DNA from: Cryptomeria japonica | Taxonomy: Eukaryota; Streptophyta; Pinopsida; Cupressales; Cupressaceae | NCBI RefSeq assembly: GCF_030272615.1 | Contig: NC_081413.1 | Location: 555,921,136 to 555,985,135, forward strand | DNA: 64,000 nt | Reading direction: 5' to 3' | Part shown: piece by piece, positions 46,936 to 58,140 of the stretch | How positions within the stretch are numbered: the stretch's first letter is position 1 | How the letters are laid out: the number at the start of each line of letters is the position of its first letter | Notes under the pieces: model-generated | What the model was told of the DNA's origin: nothing | The model's database searches: none | The model's input: only the letters and a program-made list of their open reading frames with translations | Made by a program: the position numbers and the translations under genes

Positions 46936-47668
46936 AAGAAATGGGGAAATGAAGGGTTAAGATTGAGCAATCTTAACAAGGGTTAGGATTGAAAGATATT
47001 CAATCCATGTGAGACTTTCAACCCAATCCCATGTTGACAAGTGTCACCATGAGGAGGCTTGAGAGGAGAGATAAGGAGCATTAAATGCTTGAGGGGACAT
47101 GATGGTTACCCTAGTCAAAGAAATAAATGCTTTGAAGAGACACATGGGTTACATGAGGGTTAAGTTAGGGGTCAAAGTCCTTAACCATGGGTGCAAGTGG
47201 AATTAACCATTAATGGTCATGTAAGAGCCATAAGTGGTTTGGAAGACTTTAGAGGTTAATTTGTTGAACACACAAATCATTAATTGCTTTTCAAAGACTT
47301 TGGAGTCTTTGAGAAGTGACTCCATTTTGCTTAGGAATGTGACAATAATTAGGGGATGGATTAGGCTAATTAGGAAGGGGTTAGAAGAATCTAGAAGGGG
47401 ATTAGATTTTACAAGTGGATTTGGTGGGAAAATGCAAGTGGGAGAAATTTTGGTATTTTCAATTAAAATAAAATCATTTATTTCAATTAAATGGTGTAAT
47501 TTGCATTTGGGTAAATATTCAAATAAATATTAACTTATTTAAATGAGAAAAAGGAAGATAAAGCATTAAATGCTTGAAGACTTTAAGGGAAACCATTAAA
47601 GGTTTGAGAAGACTCTAGAAGGAAGCCATTAAGTTTGAAGACTTTAAGGGAAACCATTAAAGGTTTCA

Positions 47669-47880
47669 AGTGGGTGACGATAAATAAGATTTTAAATAAA
47701 TAATTTATTTAAAATAGTTGTGCAACTTGCATTTGTAGGAAAATGCAAGTGGGTGGAGGATAAAGGTGATTTAAATAAATAATTTATTTAAAATAGTTGT
47801 GCAACTTGCATTTGTAGGAAAATACAAGTGGGTGAAGGATAAAGGTGAATTAAATAAATGTTAATTTATTTAAATGTGAG
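47669..47880. repeat. Tandem repeat of about 79 bp, about 2.5 copies
   Basis: Units begin CAAGTGGGTG near 47669, 47746 and 47825 and share AATAATTTATTTAAAATAG and GTGCAACTTGCATTTGTAGG. Just upstream a shorter repeat (GACTTTAAGGGAAACCATTA) occurs near 47580 and 47640. Confidence 0.75.
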
Positions 47881-49153
47881 AGGTGGGATTTTGGGGGATT
47901 TTAAATAAATATTAATTTATTTAAATGTGAGAGAAGATTTAATTAAACAAATATGATTTATTTATTTAATTAATAGTCTGAATTTGGTTAAGTGAATTAA
48001 ATCAAATAAATTGAATAATTTATTTAATTAATAGGAGAAGAGGGTTAAGATGAATTAATTAAATGTATTAATTTAATTAATTATTAATTGATGGTTAAAT
48101 AATCAAATAAATACTAAATATTCATTTTAATTAAGTGGACAGATTTATGTGACTACAAATAGCATCCACAATAAGTAACACATTCACCATAACACAAATA
48201 TTTATACGTGGAAAACCCAAATAGGTAAAAATCATGGTGAGATGGAACTCTCAAGTTAACTATTTGCAGTAATAGATAACTGACCGGTTAGGGTCTACAA
48301 TGTGCTCTGCTAGGAGCGAATCAGGTTAGAGATCCCAAAACTTGATTAGAAGCTTCTACCATGTTAAAGGTAGTACCCTATTAGGAGTAACCTCAGTGGA
48401 GGATTTCTAAATCCAAACTAATGGATCATCCTTTTAGAGGATTTTTACATAGAAGCTTGTTAGAGCTTACCCAGTTAGGGGATTTGTTTTTTGTTGTAAT
48501 TCTTAGAAGACAACAGGAATGGTTTGATCTGTCTAAGTAGCACAATACTTGCTTGATTAGATCCTTCTAAACATATTCAACACTTCTATTCAACACACTC
48601 TACAACTTAAAACTTTTTCTCTTGCATACAACAAAAATCTTTCGCTCATATCATCATCACATATAAAAATAATTCACTATGATGTCATTATATAGACATT
48701 TAGATTTCATGTCGGCCTAAGGAAATCATAACACAATTTCTTAGGTGCAGTGTATCTGGTCAAGTGATCATAACTCATCACAAAAATTACCGCCAAAAAT
48801 TTGTCGGTGGCATAAATCATCACGATTTGTGGTAACTCATCACAAAATCAACAAATACCGGTTGGAACAATCAATACCGGTTGGAGTTAAATATATGAAC
48901 CATTATCCTTTAATCTTTTGACATGATCTTTGCTTGATCTTCATCTTGATGTTGACTAATGAATATCCACTGGTTGTCTCTTAATGCATATACCAGTTGT
49001 CACAAAGTACCAGTTAGAGATCAACCACTTAGTACACCAGTTGTAGTGTAAACAATTTGAAGTTACACCACTAGACAATATAAACATATGTGTGTGTGTG
49101 TTTTATTAATGACAACATATGATGAATATATTACAATCAACATCAAGCCAACA

Positions 49154-49167
49154 ATCTCCCCCTTTGG
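49154..49167 (-). promoter_or_regulatory. Polypurine tract of C
   Basis: The minus strand reads CCAAAGGGGGAGAT beside the middle LTR. It shows that this LTR is also the 3' LTR of C. Confidence 0.85.
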
Positions 49168-49451
49168 AATTGATGGCAACACTTAGAAATTTTTTACAAT
49201 AATACCGATAAGTGTGCATACAAAACAAATTTACACATATACACATGCTCCCCCTTAATACATGCATAAGAAATTATCATGAAAATAACATTGTAGTTCC
49301 TTTTCAACTATGATAAAGCATTTGTCCATGTCTCCAACACATTCTCAGTGTATTCGAATGTAGACATAAGCTGTGAATGGAACTCTTCCATTGAATCTAG
49401 TGTATAGGTTTTTGGAGTTGCTAAGATAGCTTCTACATTTGAGTAGGCTCT

Positions 49452-52376
49452 CTATAGTATGACCACTTGTGATGTGAGTAGACTCTTAAGTTCCTTTAGA
49501 GATCGGAGTCTCTTTGCCTTCTCATGATCATAGATATCCATCCTGTTATGCAAATCATCTACAGATTTGTTAAATGCAAAAATAGAGTCCTTAAGTGGAA
49601 CATATGCATTACATATCCTTTCTAGCTCTTGCTTTGTTTCTGTATGCCTTTTAGAAATATTAGAATAAAAGAAAGAAAAATTAGAGGTGGAAGTAAGAAA
49701 CTTTCCTCCTATTTCAATAGATTTTCTCAACAAATCTTTATTATGCGACAGAGCCATTTTGCCAACATCAATGTCCTTTGCCAGTTTTTCTCCATACTTC
49801 TTGTGACTCTTCTCAGTGTAGGTTTGAGTAGCATCTTCAAGTGACTTGATTTGGTCAAATGCATCTGCAACTAACTGACCAAGTTTGCTAATAGGGGTTG
49901 ACAGATGTGTTGTAGAAGTTTCTGGTAATAGACCAGATAAAATATCCATTGCAGTCTGAATTGTTTCTGCCTCAATCATTTTCTCTTTTAGTCTCTTCTT
50001 ATGCACTCTAGATTGCATGACATTAGAAATCTTCATCATTTCTAATGCGCTCATCTTGTCAACATCAATAGGCCCTAAAATTCTCAATGAATAATCATCA
50101 TCCTCTACAAGTTGTTGCTGATTTGCTTGTTTAGAGGATGCAACATTAATGATCGGTTTCTCTTGATTCTTCTTTGTTTCCTTTTTAGAGGTCTGTGTGA
50201 CAACAATTTCCGTAGACTCCTTCTGAGTTGCTTGCAAAACCAGTGGAGATCGGGGATTCTCCAGTTGTTCTATTTCCGATGGATTAACCACTTTTAGTTG
50301 AGTTGTCGATTGCTCAACTAATTTGACATGTAAATCCATGGTTTTAGGAGGCTCCATATCTGGTGCAGTGACATCTCCAGATAGATCAACTATGTCCTAA
50401 ACATCATCAACATAAATAGTGGTGTCATCCTTCTTCTTGATAGGATAGACCACATCTGGTTGAACAATCTCTTCTTCATCCATTTCTGGTCTATTAACAA
50501 CATCTTCCACATTCTTAAGTTCTTCCATCCTTTTGATATTGCAGGCTATATGATGGGTCTTAGTTTCAATAATTGAACTCTTTCCATTACGAAGCTTCAA
50601 TCTTCTTGTGTTGAACATAAACTGAGCTTTGTATTGATCAACTAAAGCACTAATTTCATCTTTAGATAATTCAGGAAAATATTGTACAAATACCTCATCA
50701 ATGATTTCTTTTTCCAACTTTACAACTTCCTCCCATTTATTTAAAAGAATAGTATATAAAGAATTTGAAATATCCTTTTCAATATCATGAGGTAATCTAC
50801 TATAATGGCACAACTGAGTGATTACCTATTGAATGACTTGCTCTTTCTCATCTTCATTGAAGGAATCAAAATATTCTTTGACATTTTTAAATCTATTTCT
50901 CCCTAATGTCTTCATTGTTCTTTCAAAGTGGCTCTCAGGTTTGAAAGTAGAGATATCAAGAGGCATAGTTGCCTTCGGCACTTCCTTTACTTGCTTATAT
51001 ATTCTATCAATTGCCTTCATCTTCTTGGGTTCTTCCTCAATGTCAGTACCCTCATATTCTACTTGCAGAATTAGTTTTCTACCTCTCTTCCTTGTTACAT
51101 TCTCCTTCTTTACATAGACCTTAGGTGTCAGTTCCTTCTTGGTTTGGATACTTCGAGTCACCCTTGTATTATTTATTGTTGGAGGTGCTTCCTCATCTTT
51201 CTTTTTCTTTCCTTTCTCACTAGTAGCAGGAGCAATACTGGTTTTAGCTGGTGCAACCTAGACTGCCACAATATCCAGTTTTGCCTTCTTTTTGTCTTTT
51301 GGAGATGCTAATAGGTTATTAGCATAACCAACTGGTAAGTCATAATTCACCTCGTAACTCATATCTTTCATTTCTTCTTTTCTTGGCTCAATTTCTTGCA
51401 TCAAACAAAAGTCAATGGTCACTATGAAGACTATGTCTTTTGCCAAATGTCTTACCATATATTCTGGCAATCTCATTCGCATGCTCATCTTTTTCTAAAC
51501 TTCATTAAAAAACTTATTCATAGTAGTAGGAAAAGTATTCCTTACAGCCTTGATGTTGTTTTTTATTTGAGCTAGTACCGGTAGGTCCTTTGACCATTCG
51601 ATATCACCTATTCCTGGTAGGAAATTTTGGAAATAAAAGAATAACCCAACCAATAGCTGGCCATACTTGAACTTTTGACTGTTGTCCTTTTTGATAGATT
51701 GCAAATTTAGAAATAATTGCCTTCTAATAGCCTCATAAAGATCATAATCTGCATTTTCAACAATCATTCCATGAGTTGTATGAATTGCTGCAAATGGAAC
51801 ACTATTTAGTCTACTAGAGTAAAATACTCAGTAGCCTATCACCATTGCTAGCAGTTTCACTGCAGGGTCTCTAATATTGTTAACAGAAAAGGATCACTTA
51901 TCAGATGTAGAACCGGTTAGAGAGAATACCATCTCTTTTGAAATTTTCCTTAGCACAGGTACTTCACCAGTTGAGAAATAACTAGTTACAGCCTAAATGG
52001 CTTCCTTAGTTATGGTGTGAGTTCTCTTTAATTACATGTTCTCACCATGAACCTGACTCAAAATTATTTTTATATGCTCTTCCTCTAAATCTTCTAGAAA
52101 ATAAGCGGCATTATGAAAACCCTTCTCAAAAACCCTAGCATACTCTATTTGTATCTTTCCATTTTCATTACAGAGGGATTTCAATTGAGTGTAAATGTAT
52201 AGCTATCATAGATCCTCTATCTTGCAATCAATATAACTTGACAAATCACCTTTAACCAAAACTCCACTAGGAACTTGTGACAATGCATTATATGACACAA
52301 TTTGTTCTACTACTACAACTTCCATTGGCTTAGAAGTAATCATTAACCTTTCTACATACTTTGAAGATGATGCCAT
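49452..52376 (-). pseudogene. ORF2 of element C, unknown conserved protein (broken)
   Basis: The likely start is MASSSKYVERLMITSKPMEV. It is closely similar to ORF2 of B along its length and keeps the C-terminus that B lost. A 301-codon frame (50357-49452) ends with VDDLHNRMDIYDHEKAKRLRSLKELKSLL, strongly helical. The middle frames (51767-50397) carry DLPVLAQIKNNI, MSMRMRLPE, YEVNYDLP, TRKRGRKL and PHDIEKDISNSLYTILLNKWEEV. Stops and frameshifts lie at positions different from those in B, so the two copies decayed independently after a shared intact state. Confidence 0.75.
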
Positions 52377-52805
52377 TTCAGATGAACAAGGTTCAAAGTA
52401 GAATTTTCAAAGAAATACCTTTTCTCATGCACACTACCTTGTTTTATGGTTTGAATGCTCAATTGTACACCAGTTCGATCTTCTGCAACCTTCAAATCAT
52501 CTTGATTACAAATCACAAAGCAACTTCAACAATTATCAAGCAACAATCTTTCTTAGCTCAACAAGCACTCCAAAATTCTCTTTAGAATACATTAGGGTAA
52601 AAATAACAAAGTGAAAATTCACTTTTATCGTTCTTACCTACTGCATTAAATGCTCGCTCATTAGGGTTGCAAACCCTAAATTCACCACTCAAGGAGTAAA
52701 ACGGTTGATAACATATTGACAAAAGGTTACCAAAATTTCATGCTTTCAAAATTTCCTTACTGCTCATTCATCTCAAGGGGTTCGGAGGTGGATTTACCAT
52801 TTAAA

Positions 52806-52814
52806 CTCCCCTTA
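52806..52814 (-). promoter_or_regulatory. Central polypurine-like tract of C
   Basis: The minus strand reads TAAGGGGAG in the ORF1-ORF2 spacer, matching B and D. Confidence 0.35.
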
Positions 52815-52952
52815 GCCATATGGCAGGGCTTAGTTCACTAGTGCAGGGTTCTCCATAGTTGGTGAAGGAACGGTTTCCTCTCCAAGTGAGTCATCACTCC
52901 TTTTCTTCCATATCCAGTTCATTTCCTCTCTACTTTCTTCAACATTTACTTT

Positions 52953-54125
52953 CTATTTTCCTTTTTTATCCTTAGAAGAATTGATTGGTTTGCTATTTCT
53001 GGATCTACAAAATTTTGCTAAGTGCCCCAGTTTGTTGTAGTGATAGTAGGCCATACTAGATTATCTCCAAGGTCCTGCATTTCCTTTCCCAGTTTTTCTT
53101 CTATAGTTCATAGCCACATGACCAAAGTTATTAGAGATGGTACAAATGACATTTGTTACCTTTTCCATCTCAAATGGACTAAACCGGTTGTCGTAGGGTC
53201 TTTGCTAGTTCATGTTGACCCGGTTGTTAAAATTCCTCATTCAGTTGCCATTTGGTCTTGGATGCATATGTAGTACAAGATTGTTAGCTCCATATATGCA
53301 CTCAACAGATCTATGTCCATACATTCCACAAGTGAAGTAATGACCTTCAAACTTCTTAGACATATACCTAGCATTAGTATTGAAGCTTGCATTTCTGTTA
53401 GGTTTGTCTTTACAAACATTTGCAGTGTGACCAAGTTTATGGAAAACAAAACAAATAGGTTTAAAGACCTTCTGACTGGTAGGATTTTTTACCTTAGGAG
53501 AAAATTTGTTCTTAAGAGTGTTGCTCTTGGTACCGGAGGATTCCCCTTTTTCAAATGTGTGAAAACCAAGTCCACTAGTATCACCTTTCATCCTTTGAGA
53601 CTGAATTTGTTCTTCCAACAAGATTGAACTTTTAATGAACTTGTCCAACTTCTCATTTGCTTTAGTAAGTTGTGTGGTGAGATCTTCATTGTGCTTTGAT
53701 GGGTTCTCTTTCAGAGATGATGCTAAATCAAGATCTAACTGCAGGTTTTCCTTCTCTTCTCTTTCAGCATTCAAATGCTCATGCAAGGTAGCATTTTCTC
53801 ACTTGATTTTGGCAATGTCATGATCTCTTTCCTTGATAAGATCTTCAGCAACTCTTTTGGTTTCTAGTTCCTAAATTATGCGGATAGTAAGACTTTCCAT
53901 CTCTCTCCTCAGATTTAGCTTTTTACCAGTTATTTTTTCAACCTCCTCAGTCAAAGCATCAATATTGGCTTCATTTGAAGAACAATTATCAGATATATCC
54001 AATAGTTGTTCAGTAAGCTCTCTTCCTTTGGTTTGAGAAGCTTTCAATTTGACCCTTAGGATTTCAATCTCATTTCTGCTAACTTCTAGCTTTGTAGCCA
54101 TCTCAAGGTAGCTCATGTCCCCCAT
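52953..54125 (-). pseudogene. ORF1 of element C: coiled-coil, zinc-knuckle Gag-like protein (broken)
   Basis: The start MGDMSYLEMATKLEVSRNEIE is the same as in B. The coiled coil is split by a stop near 53871. The second piece (53786-53241) contains CFVFHKLGHTANVC, with Phe for the second Cys as in B, and the complete-looking CGMYGHRSVEC part of the next knuckle. The shared Cys-to-Phe change suggests that B and C descend from one source with that change, or that this knuckle form is native to the family. Confidence 0.7.
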
Positions 54126-54173
54126 GGTGCTTTCAAGACTTCCTTCTAAGTGATTAGGCTTCAAAGAAGTTAG

Positions 54174-54187
54174 GCTCTGATACCAAT
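54174..54187 (-). promoter_or_regulatory. Primer binding site of C
   Basis: The minus strand reads ATTGGTATCAGAGC beside the C 5' LTR. Confidence 0.9.
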
Positions 54188-55276
54188 TTATGGACTTGAA
54201 AAACACTGAGAGGGGAGGGTGAATCAGTGACACCAAAAATGATACTAGTTCAGCTAGTAACTGGTAGATGAACTTAAAAATGCTTTTAAGTAAAATGCAT
54301 ATAATCCAAAATGATATAACAACATCCACAATAAGTATCACATCCACCATAACACAAATATTTATATGTGGAAAACCCAAATAGGTAAAAACCATGGTGA
54401 GATGGAACTCACAAGTTAACTATCTACAGTAATAGATAACTAACAGATTAGGGTCTACAGTGTGCTCTGCTAGGAATGAATCAGGTTAGAGATCCCAAAG
54501 CTTGATTAGAAGTTTGTACCCTGTTAGGAGTAACCTTGGTGGAGGATTTCTAAATCCAAACTAATGGATCACCCTGTTAGAGGATTTGTACATAGAAGCT
54601 TGTTAGAGCTTACCCGATTAGGGGATTTGATTTCCATTGTAATTGTTAGAAGACAATAGGAATGGTTTGATCTATCTGAGCAACATAATACTTGCTTGAT
54701 CAGATCCTTCTAAACATATTCAGCATGCTCTACAACTTAACACTTTTTCTCTCGCATACAACAAAAATCTTTCACTCATATCATCATCACATATAAAAAT
54801 AATTCACTATAATGTCAATATATAGACATTTAGACTTCATGTTGGGCTAAGGAAATCATAACACAATTTCCTAGGTGCACTATATATGTTCAAGTGATCA
54901 TAACTCATCACAAAAATTACCACCAAAAATTTGTGGGTGAGATAACTCATCACAATTTGTGGTAACAAATACTGGTTCAAACAATAAATATCCGTTGGAG
55001 TTAAATATATGAACCGTTATCCTTGAATCTTCTGACATGATCTCCGCTTGATCTTCATCTTGATGTTGACTAATGAATATCCAGTGGTTATCTCTTAATG
55101 TATATACTGTTTGTCACAAAGATCCAGTTAGAGATAAACCACTTAGTATACTGGTTGAGGTGTAAACAATTTGAAGTTACACCAGTAGACAATATAAACA
55201 TGTGTGTGTGTGTGTGTGTGTGTGTTTCACAATGACAACATATGATGAATATATTACAATCATCATCAAGCCAACA
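54188..55276 (-). repeat. 5' LTR of C (1089 bp)
   Basis: It starts TTATGGACTTG (G changed to T at the second base) and ends CAAGCCAACA. It carries a longer (TG)n tract (about 55202-55226) than the other two LTRs of the composite (near 41675 and 49088). Confidence 0.9.
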
Positions 55277-55281
55277 AATTG

Positions 55282-55712
55282 AAGAAAATGATTTCTTGTG
55301 ATAGAAAATTGTTAGATACTTATGTAAAAAGCATTCAAGATACCCTATATGAGGGAGGTAGTGTGAACAATTCTTGTTTATCCTATTCTTTAAGTTTGTT
55401 GCAAACATTGGGAAGCAAATAAAAGAGAATGAGATGCAATTAGTTGATATCTCTCAGTCATTTGATCCATTGACTGTCTCTATAGCCAATCAAGAAGCTT
55501 GGGTCATATCTTTGCTAGACAAAATCAAGAGATTGAGTCATGGTAGGGAGAAGATCATTGGTAGAGTTCATGAGCTTCAGAGCCTGAGTACTTCAAAGTT
55601 AGCTACAATGCTCAGTTCTTTGAAGGAAGTTGAGGATGCCATAGCCACAAATGAACCTTCAAATGTTCAATTGGTAGAGATGCAAACATTCATTTTCAGT
55701 GATCTTATTTAA
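55282..55712 (+). pseudogene. ORF2 of element D, third part
   Basis: The sequence resumes from 40612 across the composite insertion and reads KKMISCDRKLLDTYVKSIQDTL, then after a shift IGKQIKENEMQLVDISQSFDPL to LKEVEDAIATNEPSNVQ. It is coiled-coil-like and ends with a stop at 55712, which is probably the native C-terminus. The 3' untranslated part (55713-56055) follows and carries several purine tracts. Confidence 0.6.
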
Positions 55713-55885
55713 ATCTTAGAGTGTCTCAAGAAGGGTTGGGAGAGCCATTTGAGCTCATTGAAAATCATTTTTGCAAATATCTTAAATCTTGTGTAAGTTA
55801 GTAAGGTCTATGTGTATATATGTTGATGTATATAGACTTTTTATGTGAATTTTTGGCATATGAATCCCTACCTGTTATATTGATG

Positions 55886-55902
55886 TCAAAGGGGGAGTGT
55901 AG
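55886..55902 (+). promoter_or_regulatory. Additional polypurine-like tract of D
   Basis: TCAAAGGGGGAGTGTAG lies about 170 bp before the true polypurine tract. Two weaker copies (TCAAAGGGAG and CAGAGGGAG) lie between them. Confidence 0.45.
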
Positions 55903-56055
55903 GACGATGAAAAATGTAATGTTCATCTCAAAGGGAGTTCTAAAATTTTCTCAGAGGGAGTTCCAAAATTTTGAGTTTTTGAGTTCTGCAATGTGTACAT
56001 ATGTTGGTACTGATTCTAGCACTTAGTCATTTTTCAGTAAGAGTTGCCATCAATG

Positions 56056-56069
56056 CCAAAGGGGGAGAT
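56056..56069 (+). promoter_or_regulatory. Polypurine tract of D
   Basis: CCAAAGGGGGAGAT is followed directly by the 3' LTR start TGTTATCAAGAGAC. Confidence 0.85.
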
Positions 56070-56316
56070 TGTTATCAAGAGACATTGCACAGGTCATACT
56101 GTGTTATCATTGATGGAAAATCAAGTTTGTGATCCCATCCATAGTGCATGATTTTCTTATACCTGAAGTTTGAGTGAAGATTTGGTTAAGTACGATAAGG
56201 TAGAATAGAGCATCCAACAGAGTACAACATCTTGATTGGTATTTCTCTTCAGTTGAATATTTTGTGTTGTAGAGATAAGGGAAGCTTGATCGATGTCTAG
56301 AGTACCTTATTCCTAT
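56070..56316 (+). repeat. 3' LTR of D, first 247 bp
   Basis: It matches 22520-22765 and is then interrupted by element F at 56317. The remainder should lie beyond F, outside the window. Confidence 0.85.
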
Positions 56317-56451
56317 TGACAATAAGGTAGAAAACTGAGAGGGGGGCGAATCAATTTTCTCAAAATCTTTTCTTAACTCAAACACAATTTTAGATATGAT
56401 AATTAACACTGAAAGCATAAATCAACACCATAGCAATAACACACATAACAC

Positions 56452-57860
56452 TGATGGTATGATGAAAGAATAAGTATCTAGTAGATTACTAAGAGGGGGG
56501 GGTGAATCAGTAATCTAAAAAATTGATATAAACTTCCCAAACTTAATCTCAATCACACAAAGTAAACTTATCAATACAATACCACTGTTAAGATCAATAC
56601 TCATAAGAATATTGGTTGACTATTGAAGCAACTTAACAATAAACAACTTAAATCTTGTAAACATCCAAATTCTTAATCATATGTCAACACACTCCATCTC
56701 TCAATGCTTCCAGTTATCATGCCTTATCAGAATAGTTAAGTAGTTAATCAAGTCAACAAATAAGATCATAACCACAAAAACATTCACCACATGACACAAA
56801 TATTTATACATGGAAAACCCAAATAGATAAAAACCACGGTGAGATGAGACTCACAAGATAGCTATCTGAACTCTTCTGAAGTTCATCCTATTAGGAGCCA
56901 AGCCTATTAAAGATTTTACAATAAGTCTTGTTAAGAACTGATCTTATTAGGAATCACCCGGTTAAGGGATTTATAAAATGCCTTGATAAAAAGAAAATAC
57001 CCTATTAGGAGTAACCTCAGTAGAGGATTTGAGAATCCAAGCTAATGGACCGCCTTGTTAGAGGATTTAAGAAGTAACCAAGCTTGTTAGAGCTAACCCA
57101 GTTAGCGGATTTCAATTCTATTGTAATTGTTAGAAGACAATAGGTTTTTCTTGATCTACCTGAATAGCACTCCAATTGCTTGATCAGGTCCTTTTAAGCT
57201 TCAATCTGCCTTTACACAAACTGCAGATTCATTCTACGGTTTGGCAACCACACACTCAGCCTAATTTGTGCTAACACCCTTTACAAAACACCTTCATTGA
57301 CCTTAAATATAAATCAATTAGGTCAGTAACACAACAAAAACCTAATTCACTCATAGAGATTACAAATAAATCGGTTCAAGAGTGACCGTTGGATTTACAT
57401 AGCAATATGTACACATTATTCAAGAAAATTCCAACCACTCCTTGATCACCCCTTCATCAGTCTTTGTAACTCATCACACACTTTGCATTAGATGCAATCC
57501 ACTTTGCTCATTCCCTAGACAATCAATCAAACAAACAAAACACGCCAAAACAATTTGAACTTGTCATCATACAATGACCACACATGTTACCATCATTACC
57601 ACTCAACATACTTAATTGGTTAGGGTTTAACAAAAACAACTAGTAGGGTTTACCAGTTAGATAAGGTTTATCTCATACACCGGTTACCAGTTCAACTCAC
57701 ATACTTACATATTGGTGTACAACATCTTCCATAAAGTTCTTCCTACCAGTTACAAGACAATATCAACAATGATATCAACATCATCACAAATACCATTACC
57801 GGTTCAATTAACATCAATGACAACATATCATTAATGCAATCTTTATGCAAAATGCCAACA
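56452..57860 (-). repeat. 3' LTR of E (1409 bp)
   Basis: It matches 61175-62514 except for about 70-80 bp near 56770-56845, around the conserved LTR motif, that the 5' LTR lacks. Confidence 0.95.
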
Positions 57861-57874
57861 ATCTCCCCCTTTGG
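57861..57874 (-). promoter_or_regulatory. Polypurine tract of E
   Basis: The minus strand reads CCAAAGGGGGAGAT next to the 3' LTR. Related tracts lie near 57967 and 58053. Confidence 0.9.
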
Positions 57875-58140
57875 CATTGATGGCAATACAAATATCAACG
57901 CCTCTTATTGTTGATGTGATTGTTGCATCTTGATACTAGTTCACCTTTACCAATCACATAATTCTTCTCCCCCTATGACAACAATGCCAAATTGAAAGTA
58001 AAACATGTAATGTCAAATTCTCACGGTGCATCAACAACATACTATAACTTGATGCTCCCCATGTGGAATACATCCACTTCTACATCAATCCATGTAAAAT
58101 TCTACAAGTAATTTAGGGACTGATGCAATCAACATCATTC

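Larger units (their letters stand above)
46516..48157 (-). mobile_element. Solo LTR of a gypsy-like element inside the middle LTR
   Basis: It starts TGATGTCATGG and ends GTGACTACA on the plus strand. It is flanked by perfect AATAG repeats (46511-46515 and 48158-48162). Read on the minus strand it begins TGTAGTCACATAAA and has TTAATTAAA-type AT blocks before a TATA box, resembling the solo LTR at 3974-4734. No coding region is present. Confidence 0.85.
46382..49153 (-). repeat. Middle LTR shared by B and C, split by an insertion
   Basis: It starts TGATGGACTTG and ends CAAGCCAACA. Leaving out the insertion 46516-48157 and one TSD copy gives about 1.13 kb, comparable to 54188-55276. It serves as 5' LTR of B and 3' LTR of C. 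Confidence 0.85.
40618..55276 (-). mobile_element. Composite element LTR-B-LTR-C-LTR
   Basis: Three LTRs (40618-41698, 46382-49153, 54188-55276) enclose two related internal regions in the same orientation. The middle LTR has the primer site of B on one side (46368-46381) and the polypurine tract of C on the other (49154-49167), so B and C share it. The outer flanks are AATTA (40613-40617) and AATTG (55277-55281), a 5-bp duplication with one mismatch, and ORF2 of D resumes across the site. Unequal recombination between LTRs of two related elements, or insertion of a tandem DNA form, would give this structure. Confidence 0.85.
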
